Positions 7,981 through 15,416 of a stretch of DNA of 64,000 bases are shown here, one piece after another. The translations under genes and the position numbers were made by a program. The DNA is from Pseudomonas entomophila (GTDB lineage Bacteria; Pseudomonadota; Gammaproteobacteria; Pseudomonadales; Pseudomonadaceae), in the NCBI RefSeq assembly GCF_018417595.1, contig NZ_CP070982.1, forward strand, positions 3,058,001-3,122,000. The letters run 5' to 3'. How positions within the stretch are numbered: the first letter of the stretch is position 1; each line of letters begins with the position of its first letter. The notes under the pieces were generated by a model, which saw nothing but the letters and a program-made list of their open reading frames with translations, did no database searches and was not told the origin of the DNA.

Positions 7981-7996
7981 AGCAGGCTTCGTGCCA
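7981..7996 (-). promoter_or_regulatory. sigma-54 promoter candidate for the receiver/secretion operon
   Basis: On the minus strand TGGCACGAAGCCTGCT matches the sigma-54 consensus TGGCACG-N4-TTGCT with one mismatch (C for T in the -12 box). The spacing is exact. Predicted transcription would begin near 7971, about 55 bases before the receiver gene start. It is weaker than the two other sigma-54 sites in this window. Confidence 0.55.
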
Positions 7997-8080
7997 GGCA
8001 TGAAGGGTCATTGCGCACCACATTCAACTAACTGTTTCTTATCGAAATTTTTATATCGCCAAGGGCTCGCGGGCGCGCAC

Positions 8081-8142
8081 TCCCCCATAACCGGGGAAGT
8101 GATGGCATTTGGCCAAACCCGCTTTCCCCACAGTTGGGGAAA
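8081..8142. promoter_or_regulatory. pair of inverted repeats, candidate activator sites
   Basis: Two palindromic sites: TTTCCCCACAGTTGGGGAAA (8123-8142) and TCCCCCATAACCGGGGAA (8081-8098). Their centres are 43 bases apart, about four helical turns. Both lie about 90-140 bases upstream of the sigma-54 promoter candidate at 7981-7996, where enhancer-binding proteins usually bind. The regulator is not identified. Confidence 0.45.
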
Positions 8143-8158
8143 CGCTTTGTCGCACCGC

Positions 8159-8800
8159 TCAGTCAGCGCGCTCCACTGTAGCGGATTCGCGCAAACGTTG
8201 GCGCACGGCCTGGCGGGCCTGGGCCTGCAACTGCGCGACCAGCGCGTCCCTGGCCAGGCGCTGGTCCGGTTCCGGTAAGACAGAAGTGTTATCACTTTGG
8301 TTCTGCGTCCCTTGCAGTCTTTGCCGATTGGCGTGTTGGAAGGCCGCGATTTCGGCGGCGCTGGGCTCGTCGACCACGGTCAGCCGCGCGAACGCTTCCT
8401 GGGCGGCCATCTCATGTCGAGTGTAGTCAGCGAAGCTGTCGCGATCGAAGCCTGCGTCTTCCAGGCGGCGGGCGAACACGGCTGGGCTGCCGAAAGCAGT
8501 CTCGACTTCGGCGATCTGTGCCCTCACCTGCGCGTCGTCGATGACGATGCCTAGCCGGCGTGCTTCCTGCCACAACAGTTCCTTGTCGATCAGCTCGTCC
8601 AGGGCCTGGTCGCGCAGGCGCTGGTACAGGTTGGGGTTGCGGATGCTCGCCAGCGCCCGCCCCTGGGCTTGCAGGTACTCGGTGAAGTAGCGCTCCAGGC
8701 GCAGCGCGCCGATCTCCACGCCGTTGACCCGGGCCACAGGGACGTCGGCGAGAATGGCCGGGGGGACGCCCAACAGCAGGCACAGCAGCAGGATACGCAT
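8159..8800 (-). CDS. SurA-N-like periplasmic chaperone lacking the parvulin domain
   Basis: 213 residues with a signal peptide (MRILLLCLLLGVPPAILADV). Motifs VARVNGVEIGALRLERYFTEYL and LRDQALDELIDKELLWQEARRLGI match the helical SurA_N/PpiD chaperone domain. The C-terminal part (residues ~150-213) is a helix returning to that domain, and the catalytic parvulin domain between them is absent. Likely role: holding a secreted or outer-membrane client unfolded in the periplasm, perhaps MnxG or a secretion component given the context. It sits after a REP-containing gap of 120 bases downstream of the cytochrome c fusion gene and ahead of the secretion operon. Confidence 0.7.
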   Translation of the reverse strand: MRILLLCLLLGVPPAILADVPVARVNGVEIGALRLERYFTEYLQAQGRALASIRNPNLYQRLRDQALDELIDKELLWQEARRLGIVIDDAQVRAQIAEVETAFGSPAVFARRLEDAGFDRDSFADYTRHEMAAQEAFARLTVVDEPSAAEIAAFQHANRQRLQGTQNQSDNTSVLPEPDQRLARDALVAQLQAQARQAVRQRLRESATVERAD

Positions 8801-8831
8801 GGCAGCCTCCTCTCAACATCTGTACGGCCCT

Positions 8832-8916
8832 TGTAGGAGCGGCTTCAGCCGCGATCACCCGCGCAGCGGGTGCCCTGCATCGTGTTGGCTTCATCGCGGC
8901 TGAAGCCGCTCCTACA
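8832..8916. repeat. REP pair (BIME)
   Basis: Inverted copies of TGTAGGAGCGGCTTCAGCCGCGAT face each other in the gap between two minus-strand genes. Such structures often stabilise upstream mRNA 3' ends. Confidence 0.9.
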
Positions 8917-8920
8917 GTAT

Positions 8921-10498
8921 TCATGGTGCCTGTGGCACGGCGCGATACGGCGCAACCTCGGTGAACCCAGGCCCCGGCAAGCTCACCGCCACCACATGGG
9001 CACCGGCCATGCCCTGACGCCGCCCCGGGCCAAAGCCCAGGGGGGGCGTGAGGCCGGTTTCGACCGTGTGCAATTGCTCCAGGGCGGCGTTCAATTGCTC
9101 ACGGCTGGCGTCCCGTCCGATCCGCTTCAACGCTTCGGTCATCAACCGCCAGGCACACAGAGTGCCGACCTGCAACGATGCCTGCCTGGCGTCCAGCCCT
9201 TGGCGTTGCCGAACGCCGGCCAGCATCGCCCGGCCAGTGTCGGTCCAATCACCCGGGACGAACGGATACGCCAGCAACAGGTGCTGCGACCATTGCGCCG
9301 AAAGCGTCGGCACAACGCTGGCCACCTGGCTGGAAGCGGCGAACAAGTACGGTGTTCGCCCCTGCTTTTGCAATGCCTCGGCCAGTTCGGCAAAAGCCGG
9401 CGCGCGACCGAGGAAAACAATGCCCTCACCGCTCGGTGCCTGGCCGTTGAATACCTGCGCCTCAGGCACGGCAAAGCCCAGGCTGCGCAAGCGGACCTGC
9501 AACGCAGTGGCAGCGGCGGCCTGGTCCTCACCGGCATAGATCACCTGCAAGGCATCGGTGGGCATGCCGAGCCCATCACGGGCATGCACCGCCAGGCTGA
9601 GCAACTGCTCGGGCAGCGAAGGCAGCGGGTCGAACACCTGCGCGCCACCGCCGTCACGTGGCGTGCCGCCCACCAGGGGCACGCCTTCCCGGGCCAGCGT
9701 GGCACTGTCGAGCTGAGGTGCCAGTGGCGCGATCAAGGCGAACACCTGCTTCTGGCGCAACAGCGTGTCCAAGGCTTGCCCGGTGCTGGCCGGATCGGAC
9801 CCGGGGTCCAGCGCAACCAGCTGCAAGCGCCGCCCATGCACACCGCCCTGCTGGTTGATCTGGGCCACACCGTCTTCCAGCACCGCCCGTACCACCCGCC
9901 CGGCCTCGGCCAGGGCGCCGCTTTCCGGCAGTAGCGTGCCCAAGCGCAAGACACCCTCCTCCACGCCAGGATCGCGCTCCTCACCCAGGCGTTTGAGATA
10001 CGCGGTGAGGTTACGCTGGTCGGCCAGGCTCAGGTCGAAGCGCGGCATGGCCGGGTCCAGGCGGTTGCCGGCGGGGTCGATGCCACTGTGGATGACCCGT
10101 GCCAGGCTGGCCTCGGTGTAGGCCGGGTAGCGCCGGTTGTTGGTTTCACGCACGCTCGGCCCGAGGACCAGGCGCTGCCAGTCCAGGCTCGGGGGTCGCA
10201 CCCCGCCTTCGCTGCGGCCACGCCCGTCGTTGCCGTGGCAGCTGGCACAGGGCAGCACGCTGGCGGGCACCGTCATGTCACTGGCTCCCACCCGGGCCAG
10301 CAGTTGGGCGTCGCTGCTGGACAGCCCTTCACGGTACAGACGTTTACCCGATAGCTCCTGGGCCGTCAGGTCGAGGGCGTGCGTGGTGCTGCACAGAATC
10401 AGGATCAGCATCAGGCAAAGAGACTGCCCATATCTGACACTTGCCCCGCTCCCACAGGAGCTGTGTCGCCCAATTGTCCGGCGACTCATGATGCTCAC
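8921..10498 (-). CDS. cytochrome c domain fused to a LivK-type periplasmic binding domain
   Basis: About 525 residues. A signal/membrane segment is near residues 26-42 (LCLMLILILCSTTHALDL). The cytochrome c domain follows, with one haem site CASCHGNDGRGRSEGG and a distal Met candidate in DPAMPRFDLSLADQ. From about residue 165 a Peripla_BP_6/LivK fold runs to the end (LRLGTLLPESGALAEAGRVVRAVLEDGVAQINQQGGVHGRRLQLVALD). The start is either GTG 10498 (overlapping the upstream stop as GTGA) or ATG 10489. It is the last gene of the beta-propeller/SCO operon. A haem domain plus ligand-binding domain suggests electron transfer gated by a small molecule, but the ligand cannot be read from sequence. 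Confidence 0.8.
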   Translation of the reverse strand: MSIMSRRTIGRHSSCGSGASVRYGQSLCLMLILILCSTTHALDLTAQELSGKRLYREGLSSSDAQLLARVGASDMTVPASVLPCASCHGNDGRGRSEGGVRPPSLDWQRLVLGPSVRETNNRRYPAYTEASLARVIHSGIDPAGNRLDPAMPRFDLSLADQRNLTAYLKRLGEERDPGVEEGVLRLGTLLPESGALAEAGRVVRAVLEDGVAQINQQGGVHGRRLQLVALDPGSDPASTGQALDTLLRQKQVFALIAPLAPQLDSATLAREGVPLVGGTPRDGGGAQVFDPLPSLPEQLLSLAVHARDGLGMPTDALQVIYAGEDQAAAATALQVRLRSLGFAVPEAQVFNGQAPSGEGIVFLGRAPAFAELAEALQKQGRTPYLFAASSQVASVVPTLSAQWSQHLLLAYPFVPGDWTDTGRAMLAGVRQRQGLDARQASLQVGTLCAWRLMTEALKRIGRDASREQLNAALEQLHTVETGLTPPLGFGPGRRQGMAGAHVVAVSLPGPGFTEVAPYRAVPQAP

Positions 10499-11151
10499 CG
10501 CCCTGCCAGGGGCTGTGCCAGCAACTGCATGCGCTGGGCAATGGCCGCAGGCGGCGCGTCGGGGCGGATCTTGCTCCAGCGCTTGCCTGCCACATCCCCG
10601 GCGATCAACTGCGTCGAGTGCTGCTCGGGGCTGGGCAGGAACTGCCCGAGGCGCCCCAGCACAAGGTCCACGCTGGCCTTGTCGCCGGTCAGGAACACCC
10701 AGTTGGGCCCGTCCACGCCCTGCTTCACGGCAAAGGCCTTGAGCGCCTCGGGGGTGTCGTTGAGCGGGTCGCTGCTCACCGAGACGAAGGTCACCTGCGC
10801 CGCCAGCTCCGCGCCCATGGCCTCGCGCACTTCGCGCAGCTTGCGGGTGATCAGCGGGCAGGCATCGTTGCAGTGGGTGAACATGACATTGAGCATCACC
10901 ACCTTGTCCTTGAGCACGTCGCTGTAGAAGCGCAGTTCGCGGCCGTTCTGGTCCTTGAGCACGGTGTCGGTGAACCAGGTCTGCGCATCACGCGTACCGC
11001 CGCCGCTGACCATGGCCTGGGGCGCGGGTTGCGGCGGCGGAGCGTGGCCTTCGTGGGCATAGGCCACCGAGGCGAGAATCCACAGGCAGGCCACCAGCAC
11101 CACCCAGTCGAAGCTGCGCATGCCCGCAGGGCGTGGGCTCAGGCTGCTCAT
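10495..11151 (-). CDS. SCO1/SenC/PrrC-family copper chaperone, second copy
   Basis: About 218 residues from ATG 11151, overlapping the previous SCO gene by ATGA. An N-terminal membrane anchor (WVVLVACLWILASVAYA) precedes AHEGHAPPPQPAP and a thioredoxin-like fold with the copper-binding CxxxC in FTHCNDACPLITRKL. A His for the third ligand is expected near EQHSTQLIAGD. It likely delivers copper to, or maintains thiols of, a cuproenzyme outside the cytoplasm; the nearby mnxG gene is the obvious client. The SenC family normally serves cytochrome oxidase, so a dedicated role for Mn oxidase maturation is inferred from context. Confidence 0.85.
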   Translation of the reverse strand: MSSLSPRPAGMRSFDWVVLVACLWILASVAYAHEGHAPPPQPAPQAMVSGGGTRDAQTWFTDTVLKDQNGRELRFYSDVLKDKVVMLNVMFTHCNDACPLITRKLREVREAMGAELAAQVTFVSVSSDPLNDTPEALKAFAVKQGVDGPNWVFLTGDKASVDLVLGRLGQFLPSPEQHSTQLIAGDVAGKRWSKIRPDAPPAAIAQRMQLLAQPLAGR

Positions 11152-11801
11152 GGCTGCACCTCCTGGCCAGCGATGGCCGTGGTCTTTGCGTGCACGCGCC
11201 GCGCACTGAGGCGGTTGAGCTCGGCGATCAGCACGTTGGGGTCGGTGAAACCGTAATAGCGCGTCCAGTGTCCGGTGCGGCCGTCGCCCACCAGGATCAG
11301 CGGCGGGTGCTCGCTGAGGTTGGCGCTGAAGCTGCCCAACCCCTTGAGCGTCTCGCTGATCGCGTAGGGCGAGCCGGTCAGCCAGCTCCAGCCCGGCCCG
11401 TGCTGGAAGGCCCGGGCATAGCTGGCCAGGCGCTTGGCGTCGTCGCGCTGCGGGTCGACGCTGATCGACACCAGGCGAATTTCCTCGCCCACCCGCCCGC
11501 CCAGTTGCTGCTGGACCTTGCCCATGATCGACGACACCACCGGGCACACCGTGGTGCAACTGGTGTAGATGAAGCCCATCACCACCAGGCGGTCACCCAC
11601 CAGGTCCTGCTCCAGGCGCACCGGCATGCCGTCCTGGTCGAGCAGCGACACGTCGGCGAAGCGCACGCTGGCCTTTTCCTGATGGGCCGGCGGCGGTGGC
11701 GCGGGCGGCCCGCCATGGTCGTGGCCGCCATGGGCCAGGGCCAGGTGGCTGGCCAGCAGCAGGCTCAGGGCGATCAGCTGACGAGGATGGTTGGCGTTCA
11801 T
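11148..11801 (-). CDS. SCO1/SenC/PrrC-family copper chaperone, first copy
   Basis: 217 residues. Signal peptide (LIALSLLLASHLALA) then a His-rich start of the mature protein, AHGGHDHGGPP, which may bind metal. The SCO motif GFIYTSCTTVCPVVSSIMG gives CxxxC, and HPPLILVGDGRTGHW carries the likely third ligand His. Its ATG overlaps the beta-propeller gene stop, and its own stop overlaps the second SCO gene, so all three are translationally coupled. Two divergent SCO proteins in a row suggest separate steps of copper insertion and thiol reduction. Confidence 0.87.
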   Translation of the reverse strand: MNANHPRQLIALSLLLASHLALAHGGHDHGGPPAPPPPAHQEKASVRFADVSLLDQDGMPVRLEQDLVGDRLVVMGFIYTSCTTVCPVVSSIMGKVQQQLGGRVGEEIRLVSISVDPQRDDAKRLASYARAFQHGPGWSWLTGSPYAISETLKGLGSFSANLSEHPPLILVGDGRTGHWTRYYGFTDPNVLIAELNRLSARRVHAKTTAIAGQEVQP

Positions 11802-13777
11802 CGCACACTCCTGGGTTCCCCTTGGGAAGCGGTAGGCGCCGCGGCGGCCGGCAGGACCCGCAGGCTGGTGTAGTTTTCTTCGGCGAATTTGCGCCCCAGG
11901 CTCGGCGACTGCACATGCAGGTACCAGGCGCCGGCTTCAGGCAATGTCAACGCGGCCTGATACTCGCCCTCGCCCACTTCGTCGAGCGGCAGGTTGCGCG
12001 GCAGCGACGACGGCGCCAGGAAGTAGCGCAGGCTCAGGTCACCGAGCCCGGTGCGTGGCTTGCCGTCCTCACCGAGGATGCGCACCCGCGCCATGAACCG
12101 GCTGTGCTGCAACAGCGGCCGGTCGATTCCGATGAACTCGGCGCGCACGGCCTTGTGCCCGCTGGCCTGGGGCAGCGCCGCTACCACGGTGCTGAAGCAA
12201 TGGATGATCTGCGGCTGGTTGAGCAGGAACGCCACGTCGAAGGTGCCAGCCGCCGGCAGCCTCACCGTCGAGCCATACACCCCGGGCGCCACCTCGCGCA
12301 GGCTGCGGTCGATGACGATCGCCGCGCGGGCCTGGTGGCCACGGTTGTTGTAGCCGGACATCGGCGCGTTCATGCCTTCGGCATAGAAGTAGGTGGTGTT
12401 GTCCACCGGGTTGACCACGAACACCGCGTTGTCGTCGCGGGACACGCTCAGCCCCTGGGCCAGCGGCAGGTCGCCGGCCTGGCGCGGCGCGGCGGGGCCG
12501 GCCTCGAAGCCCTGGACGATCGGCGTGCGGCCCTGGCCGAGGCTGGCCAGGTTGATCATGCTCACCTTTGGCGAAGCCAGGCCGCGCACATAGGCGTAGG
12601 CCTTGGTGAAGGTCAGCTGGTACGGCTCGGCGGCCACGGGGATGCGATGGATCAACTGGTCGGTGCTGGCATCAATCACCAATGCTTGGTTCTCCAGGGT
12701 GTTGAGCACCACGCCAAAGCGCCCGTCGCTGCTGAAACGCATCGGCCCCAGGCCCTGCTCGGCCTTGACCGTGTGCCGAGGCTGGTGGCTGCGGGCGTCG
12801 ATCACCCGCACCGTGCCTTCCTGGCCATCGACCACGTACACCGCCTGGGACAATGGCGAGTAGGTCACTGACAGGGGCTGCGGGCCGACCTCCAAGGTCT
12901 TGGCCAGGCGCATCTCGGTGATGTCGATCACGCTCAGGGTGCCGGCGTCGCGATTGCTGACGAAGGCATAGCGCGAGTCGGCGCTGAAGGCGATCTCGTG
13001 GTGCCCGGAGCCGGTGCTGAACGACTTCAGCGTGGTGCGGCTGGGCACATCGATCACTGTCACCCCGCCTTTGGCCGGGTCATCGCTGTTGTTGCCCACC
13101 CACAGCAGGCGCTGGTCGGGCTGCAGCGCCACCCGCAGCGGCTGCGCGCCGGCCTCGAGGATGGCCACGCGGCGGAAGGTCTCGGTGTCGATCAGCGCCA
13201 CCTGGCCGCGCTCGGGCATCGACACGAACACCTGCTTGTCGTCGCCGGTGGCCACCCAGTCCATGGGCCGGCCCGGCAGGTCGATGCGCGCCAGGGTGCT
13301 GGTGACCCCGCCCACCGACACCGTCGGGTCGATCACCGTGAGGCTGGCGTCCTTGTTCAGCACCAGCAGAAAGTAGCTGTTCAGGTCCAGCAGCGGCCGC
13401 GCGCCGATGCTGCTTTTGAGGAACAGCGCCACCCGTGCCTTGCAGCTGCTGTCGCGATCGCCGGGCGGCGCCGATTGCGCTGGGTCCAGCCAGGCGCCGG
13501 GGGCCATGCCCGACAGCGGCTGGCCGCTGCTCTGGTCGCTGACCTTGAAGCGGATGTTGGCAAAGTCGCCCTCGCGCAACTCACTGCCGGCCAGGGGGCT
13601 GGCCTCGAACTCCACGGTCACGCCGTCGCGGCTGAGGCGGCGTTCGGCCAAAGGGTCGGCGGTTTCCTGCAAGAGCTCGCGGGGGTCGCACCAGAGTTTT
13701 TCGTAAGCTACCCCCAGGCTGATCAGCGCCAGGCCGATCAGCAGCCCCAGGTAGGCCGGGCGCACCTTGCCGCTCAT
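11798..13777 (-). CDS. membrane-anchored YVTN beta-propeller protein with flanking YtkA/FixH-like domains
   Basis: About 659 residues from ATG 13777. An N-terminal membrane helix (AYLGLLIGLALISLGVAY) is followed by a FixH/YtkA-like beta domain (residues ~50-110, LREGDFANIRFKVSDQSSGQPLSG). Residues ~140-440 hold YVTN-type repeats (FVSMPERGQVALIDTETF, FVSNRDAGTLSVIDI, YVVDGQEGTVRVIDARS). A second YtkA-like domain lies near the C-terminus (FMARVRILGEDGKPRTGLGD). Such proteins are periplasmic or surface scaffolds. It is the first large gene of the operon with the SCO genes, and its start overlaps the stop of a 24-codon leader ORF. Its own ribosome binding site is poor, so expression probably depends on coupling to the leader. 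Confidence 0.8.
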   Translation of the reverse strand: MSGKVRPAYLGLLIGLALISLGVAYEKLWCDPRELLQETADPLAERRLSRDGVTVEFEASPLAGSELREGDFANIRFKVSDQSSGQPLSGMAPGAWLDPAQSAPPGDRDSSCKARVALFLKSSIGARPLLDLNSYFLLVLNKDASLTVIDPTVSVGGVTSTLARIDLPGRPMDWVATGDDKQVFVSMPERGQVALIDTETFRRVAILEAGAQPLRVALQPDQRLLWVGNNSDDPAKGGVTVIDVPSRTTLKSFSTGSGHHEIAFSADSRYAFVSNRDAGTLSVIDITEMRLAKTLEVGPQPLSVTYSPLSQAVYVVDGQEGTVRVIDARSHQPRHTVKAEQGLGPMRFSSDGRFGVVLNTLENQALVIDASTDQLIHRIPVAAEPYQLTFTKAYAYVRGLASPKVSMINLASLGQGRTPIVQGFEAGPAAPRQAGDLPLAQGLSVSRDDNAVFVVNPVDNTTYFYAEGMNAPMSGYNNRGHQARAAIVIDRSLREVAPGVYGSTVRLPAAGTFDVAFLLNQPQIIHCFSTVVAALPQASGHKAVRAEFIGIDRPLLQHSRFMARVRILGEDGKPRTGLGDLSLRYFLAPSSLPRNLPLDEVGEGEYQAALTLPEAGAWYLHVQSPSLGRKFAEENYTSLRVLPAAAAPTASQGEPRSVR

Positions 13778-13848
13778 GTTGGCGCGCCTCGGTGGTGAGG
13801 GGTTGGATGCGGCGCGCACGGGGCGGCGCCTTTGAGCGGGATGACCAT
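13774..13848 (-). CDS. 24-codon leader ORF coupled to the beta-propeller gene
   Basis: ATG 13848 has a strong GGAGG site six bases upstream, while the following large gene has only a weak one. The ORF encodes a small peptide starting MVIPLKGAAP, with a Cys/His/Pro-rich core CAPHPTPHH, and its TGA overlaps the ATG of the beta-propeller gene (ATGA). The distance from the sigma-54 -12 box to this ATG (39 bases) is nearly the same as for mnxG (40 bases), which supports it as the first true start. It may be a metal-responsive or simply translation-coupling leader peptide. Confidence 0.5.
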   Translation of the reverse strand: MVIPLKGAAPCAPHPTPHHRGAPT

Positions 13849-13887
13849 GCTGCACCTCCACGGGGCCTAGGGTTCTGTGGAGGAAGT

Positions 13888-13903
13888 AGCAAGCGTTGTG
13901 CCA
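13888..13903 (-). promoter_or_regulatory. sigma-54 promoter of the beta-propeller/SCO operon
   Basis: Minus strand TGGCACAACGCTTGCT matches the sigma-54 consensus (TGGCAYR-N4-TTGCW) at every defined position, with GG/GC spacing correct. Predicted transcription start is near 13877, about 29 bases ahead of the leader ORF. Confidence 0.8.
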
Positions 13904-13975
13904 CTGAAGAAGTGCTTTTGGATCAGTGGGTTGGAGAAGCAATGCGAGAAAGTTGGGGAGCAGTACCCAGGGGCA

Positions 13976-13993
13976 TTCCCCGAAGACGGGGGC
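13976..13993. promoter_or_regulatory. candidate enhancer site upstream of a sigma-54 promoter
   Basis: TTCCCCGAAGACGGGGGC has the same CCCC-N6-GGGG arrangement as the sites at 8081-8142. Its centre lies about 81 bases upstream of the -24 box at 13903, equivalent to about -106, a usual place for an enhancer-binding protein. Confidence 0.4.
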
Positions 13994-14018
13994 AAGCCTC
14001 AAGCCTTGCGCGATTTCT

Positions 14019-14133
14019 GTGGGAGCGGCCTTGTGTCGCGAAAGGGCTGCGCAGCAGCCCCAGGATTTCGGTGATGGCGCAGATCGCCGGGGCCGCTTTG
14101 CGGCCCTTTACGCGACACAAGGCCGCTCCCACA
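14019..14133. repeat. long inverted repeat, GTGGGAGCGGCCTTGTGTCGCG type
   Basis: Outer arms TGTGGGAGCGGCCTTGTGTCGCG and complement enclose a second hairpin (GGGCTGC...GCAGCCC). A close relative occurs at 54313-54427. The 13849-14217 gap holds only this repeat and the promoter elements. Confidence 0.85.
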
Positions 14134-14217
14134 GGGCAAGGGGTAAATCCCGATCACTGCGCAAGGCAGGTGCTCCTGCGGGTCAACCCGCGTAGGGCCG
14201 CTGTGCGGCCCGAAGGT

Positions 14218-14481
14218 TCAGTGCGCCATGCCCAGCTCGGCATCATCCATCAGCGCCTTGGCCAAGGCACTCAGGTAGTGGGCCGCCCAGACCATGCGTT
14301 GGTCGTTCTCCATCACCCCGATCAGGGTCAGGTGGCGCACGCAGTCCATTAGCTCGGAGGATTGTTCGCGGGCGTGCCGGCATGGGATGCCGGGCTCGAT
14401 GCAGAACAGCGGTTGGGTGTTGTTTTCACCCTGGTAGAAGCGGGTCTGGCCGACGGTGGTGTTGGGGTCTTCCGGTGTCAT
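14218..14481 (-). CDS. small Pseudomonas protein, DUF3077-like
   Basis: 87 residues from ATG 14481 with a clear AAGGAG site. The sequence has an 'F...PGIPCRHAREQSSELMDCV' segment and a helical tail, recalling the DUF3077 family of short pseudomonad proteins of unknown function. No membrane segment or signal peptide. It lies just downstream of another small gene on the same strand, both between mnxG and the beta-propeller operon. No function can be assigned. Confidence 0.6.
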   Translation of the reverse strand: MTPEDPNTTVGQTRFYQGENNTQPLFCIEPGIPCRHAREQSSELMDCVRHLTLIGVMENDQRMVWAAHYLSALAKALMDDAELGMAH

Positions 14482-14512
14482 GGGGATCTCCTTGAAGTGG
14501 GTATTTCAACCA

Positions 14513-14731
14513 TCAGTGCAGGGTCGCCTGCACTTGGGCCAGCGCCGTATCCAGCAGGGCCTTCACCGTTTCCATTTCGTGCAAAGCAGCCAGCACGAGC
14601 ATCGAGCCGGGGGATCTGGAAATGAGCGGGATGGATTGCTGGGCGACGGCCAGGGCGCAGTGGACGTGTTCGGCGGTTTGGACGAGGGTGTCTTCAAGGA
14701 TGGTGGGGGGATCGGGGACAATTTTTAGCAC
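14513..14731 (-). CDS. small hypothetical Pseudomonas protein
   Basis: About 72 residues from GTG 14731, preferred because GAGG lies eight bases upstream; a TTG at 14737 is too close to that site. Sequence MLKIVPDPPTILEDTLVQTAEHVHCAL followed by helices; the 'IVPDPP' opening is common in short pseudomonad proteins encoded in tandem with DUF3077-like genes. Not recognised functionally. It precedes the 87-residue gene by 31 bases and may be co-transcribed with it. Confidence 0.5.
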   Translation of the reverse strand: MLKIVPDPPTILEDTLVQTAEHVHCALAVAQQSIPLISRSPGSMLVLAALHEMETVKALLDTALAQVQATLH

Positions 14732-15096
14732 GTTCAATTCCTCAGTCGGGCTGTCCCCAGTCTGCTGTCAAACAGGTGGGTGGCAGCTGTACGTAGGTTG
14801 ACAGACCGGCGGAATTGACAAGTTCCGGCGCACGCGAGCGTGCCCTACGCACAGCCGCCATAGAACGCGCAGCCACGCAGTCAAAACCGTCGCGGCCTGT
14901 CAAAGCCGCGTCGCTGATGTGCCGCGACCCGGCGAGACTAGAGGGCGAAAATGACCACCGCAACGGAAAAACGGCGCGCGGATTATCTTTGGGAAAGGGA
15001 CTACAAGAAAGCGGTTAAATCTGATGGTTCGGGGCGGGAAAGACCGCGTTGGGGCAGACAGGTGCTTGGCATCAGCCTTGTAGCGCTCTTGAGATC

Positions 15097-15337
15097 GAGC
15101 GCCGCCCGCGCGGCGCATCGCGGATGAATCCGCTCCTACGTTTGTTTCGGGCCAGTTATGCCTGAAAGAGCACCTGGACCGCCTTGTTTGTACGGCGTGG
15201 TTTTTCGGCTGGCGCTGCCGCCGCCCCGCCCGGCTCACGTCATGCGCCAAGGCTGGCAACCATGGCCTTGCAGGTGCGGCATGTTGCAACAACTGTAGGA
15301 GCGGATTCATCCGCGATGCGCCGCGCAGGCGGCGCTC
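15097..15337. repeat. long-range inverted repeat in the gap downstream of mnxG
   Basis: Two 43-base arms (15097-15139 and 15295-15337), complementary except for one base, include a REP-like GTAGGAGCGGATTCATCCGCGATGCGCC-type core and enclose about 155 bases. The gap 14732-15416 contains no convincing gene. Confidence 0.8.
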
Positions 15338-15416
15338 AATCTCATCGGCGCTGCATCTCTTTCGACTAATACCTGGCGGCCTCCCCCATCCCCGCCAAGT
15401 CACCAGGCGCCCTCTT

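Noticed and set aside
13901..13929. CCACTGA/TCAGTGG inverted repeat upstream of the beta-propeller operon
   Set aside because: Short arms around a 15-base loop, overlapping the -24 box at one side only; no match to other promoters in the window.
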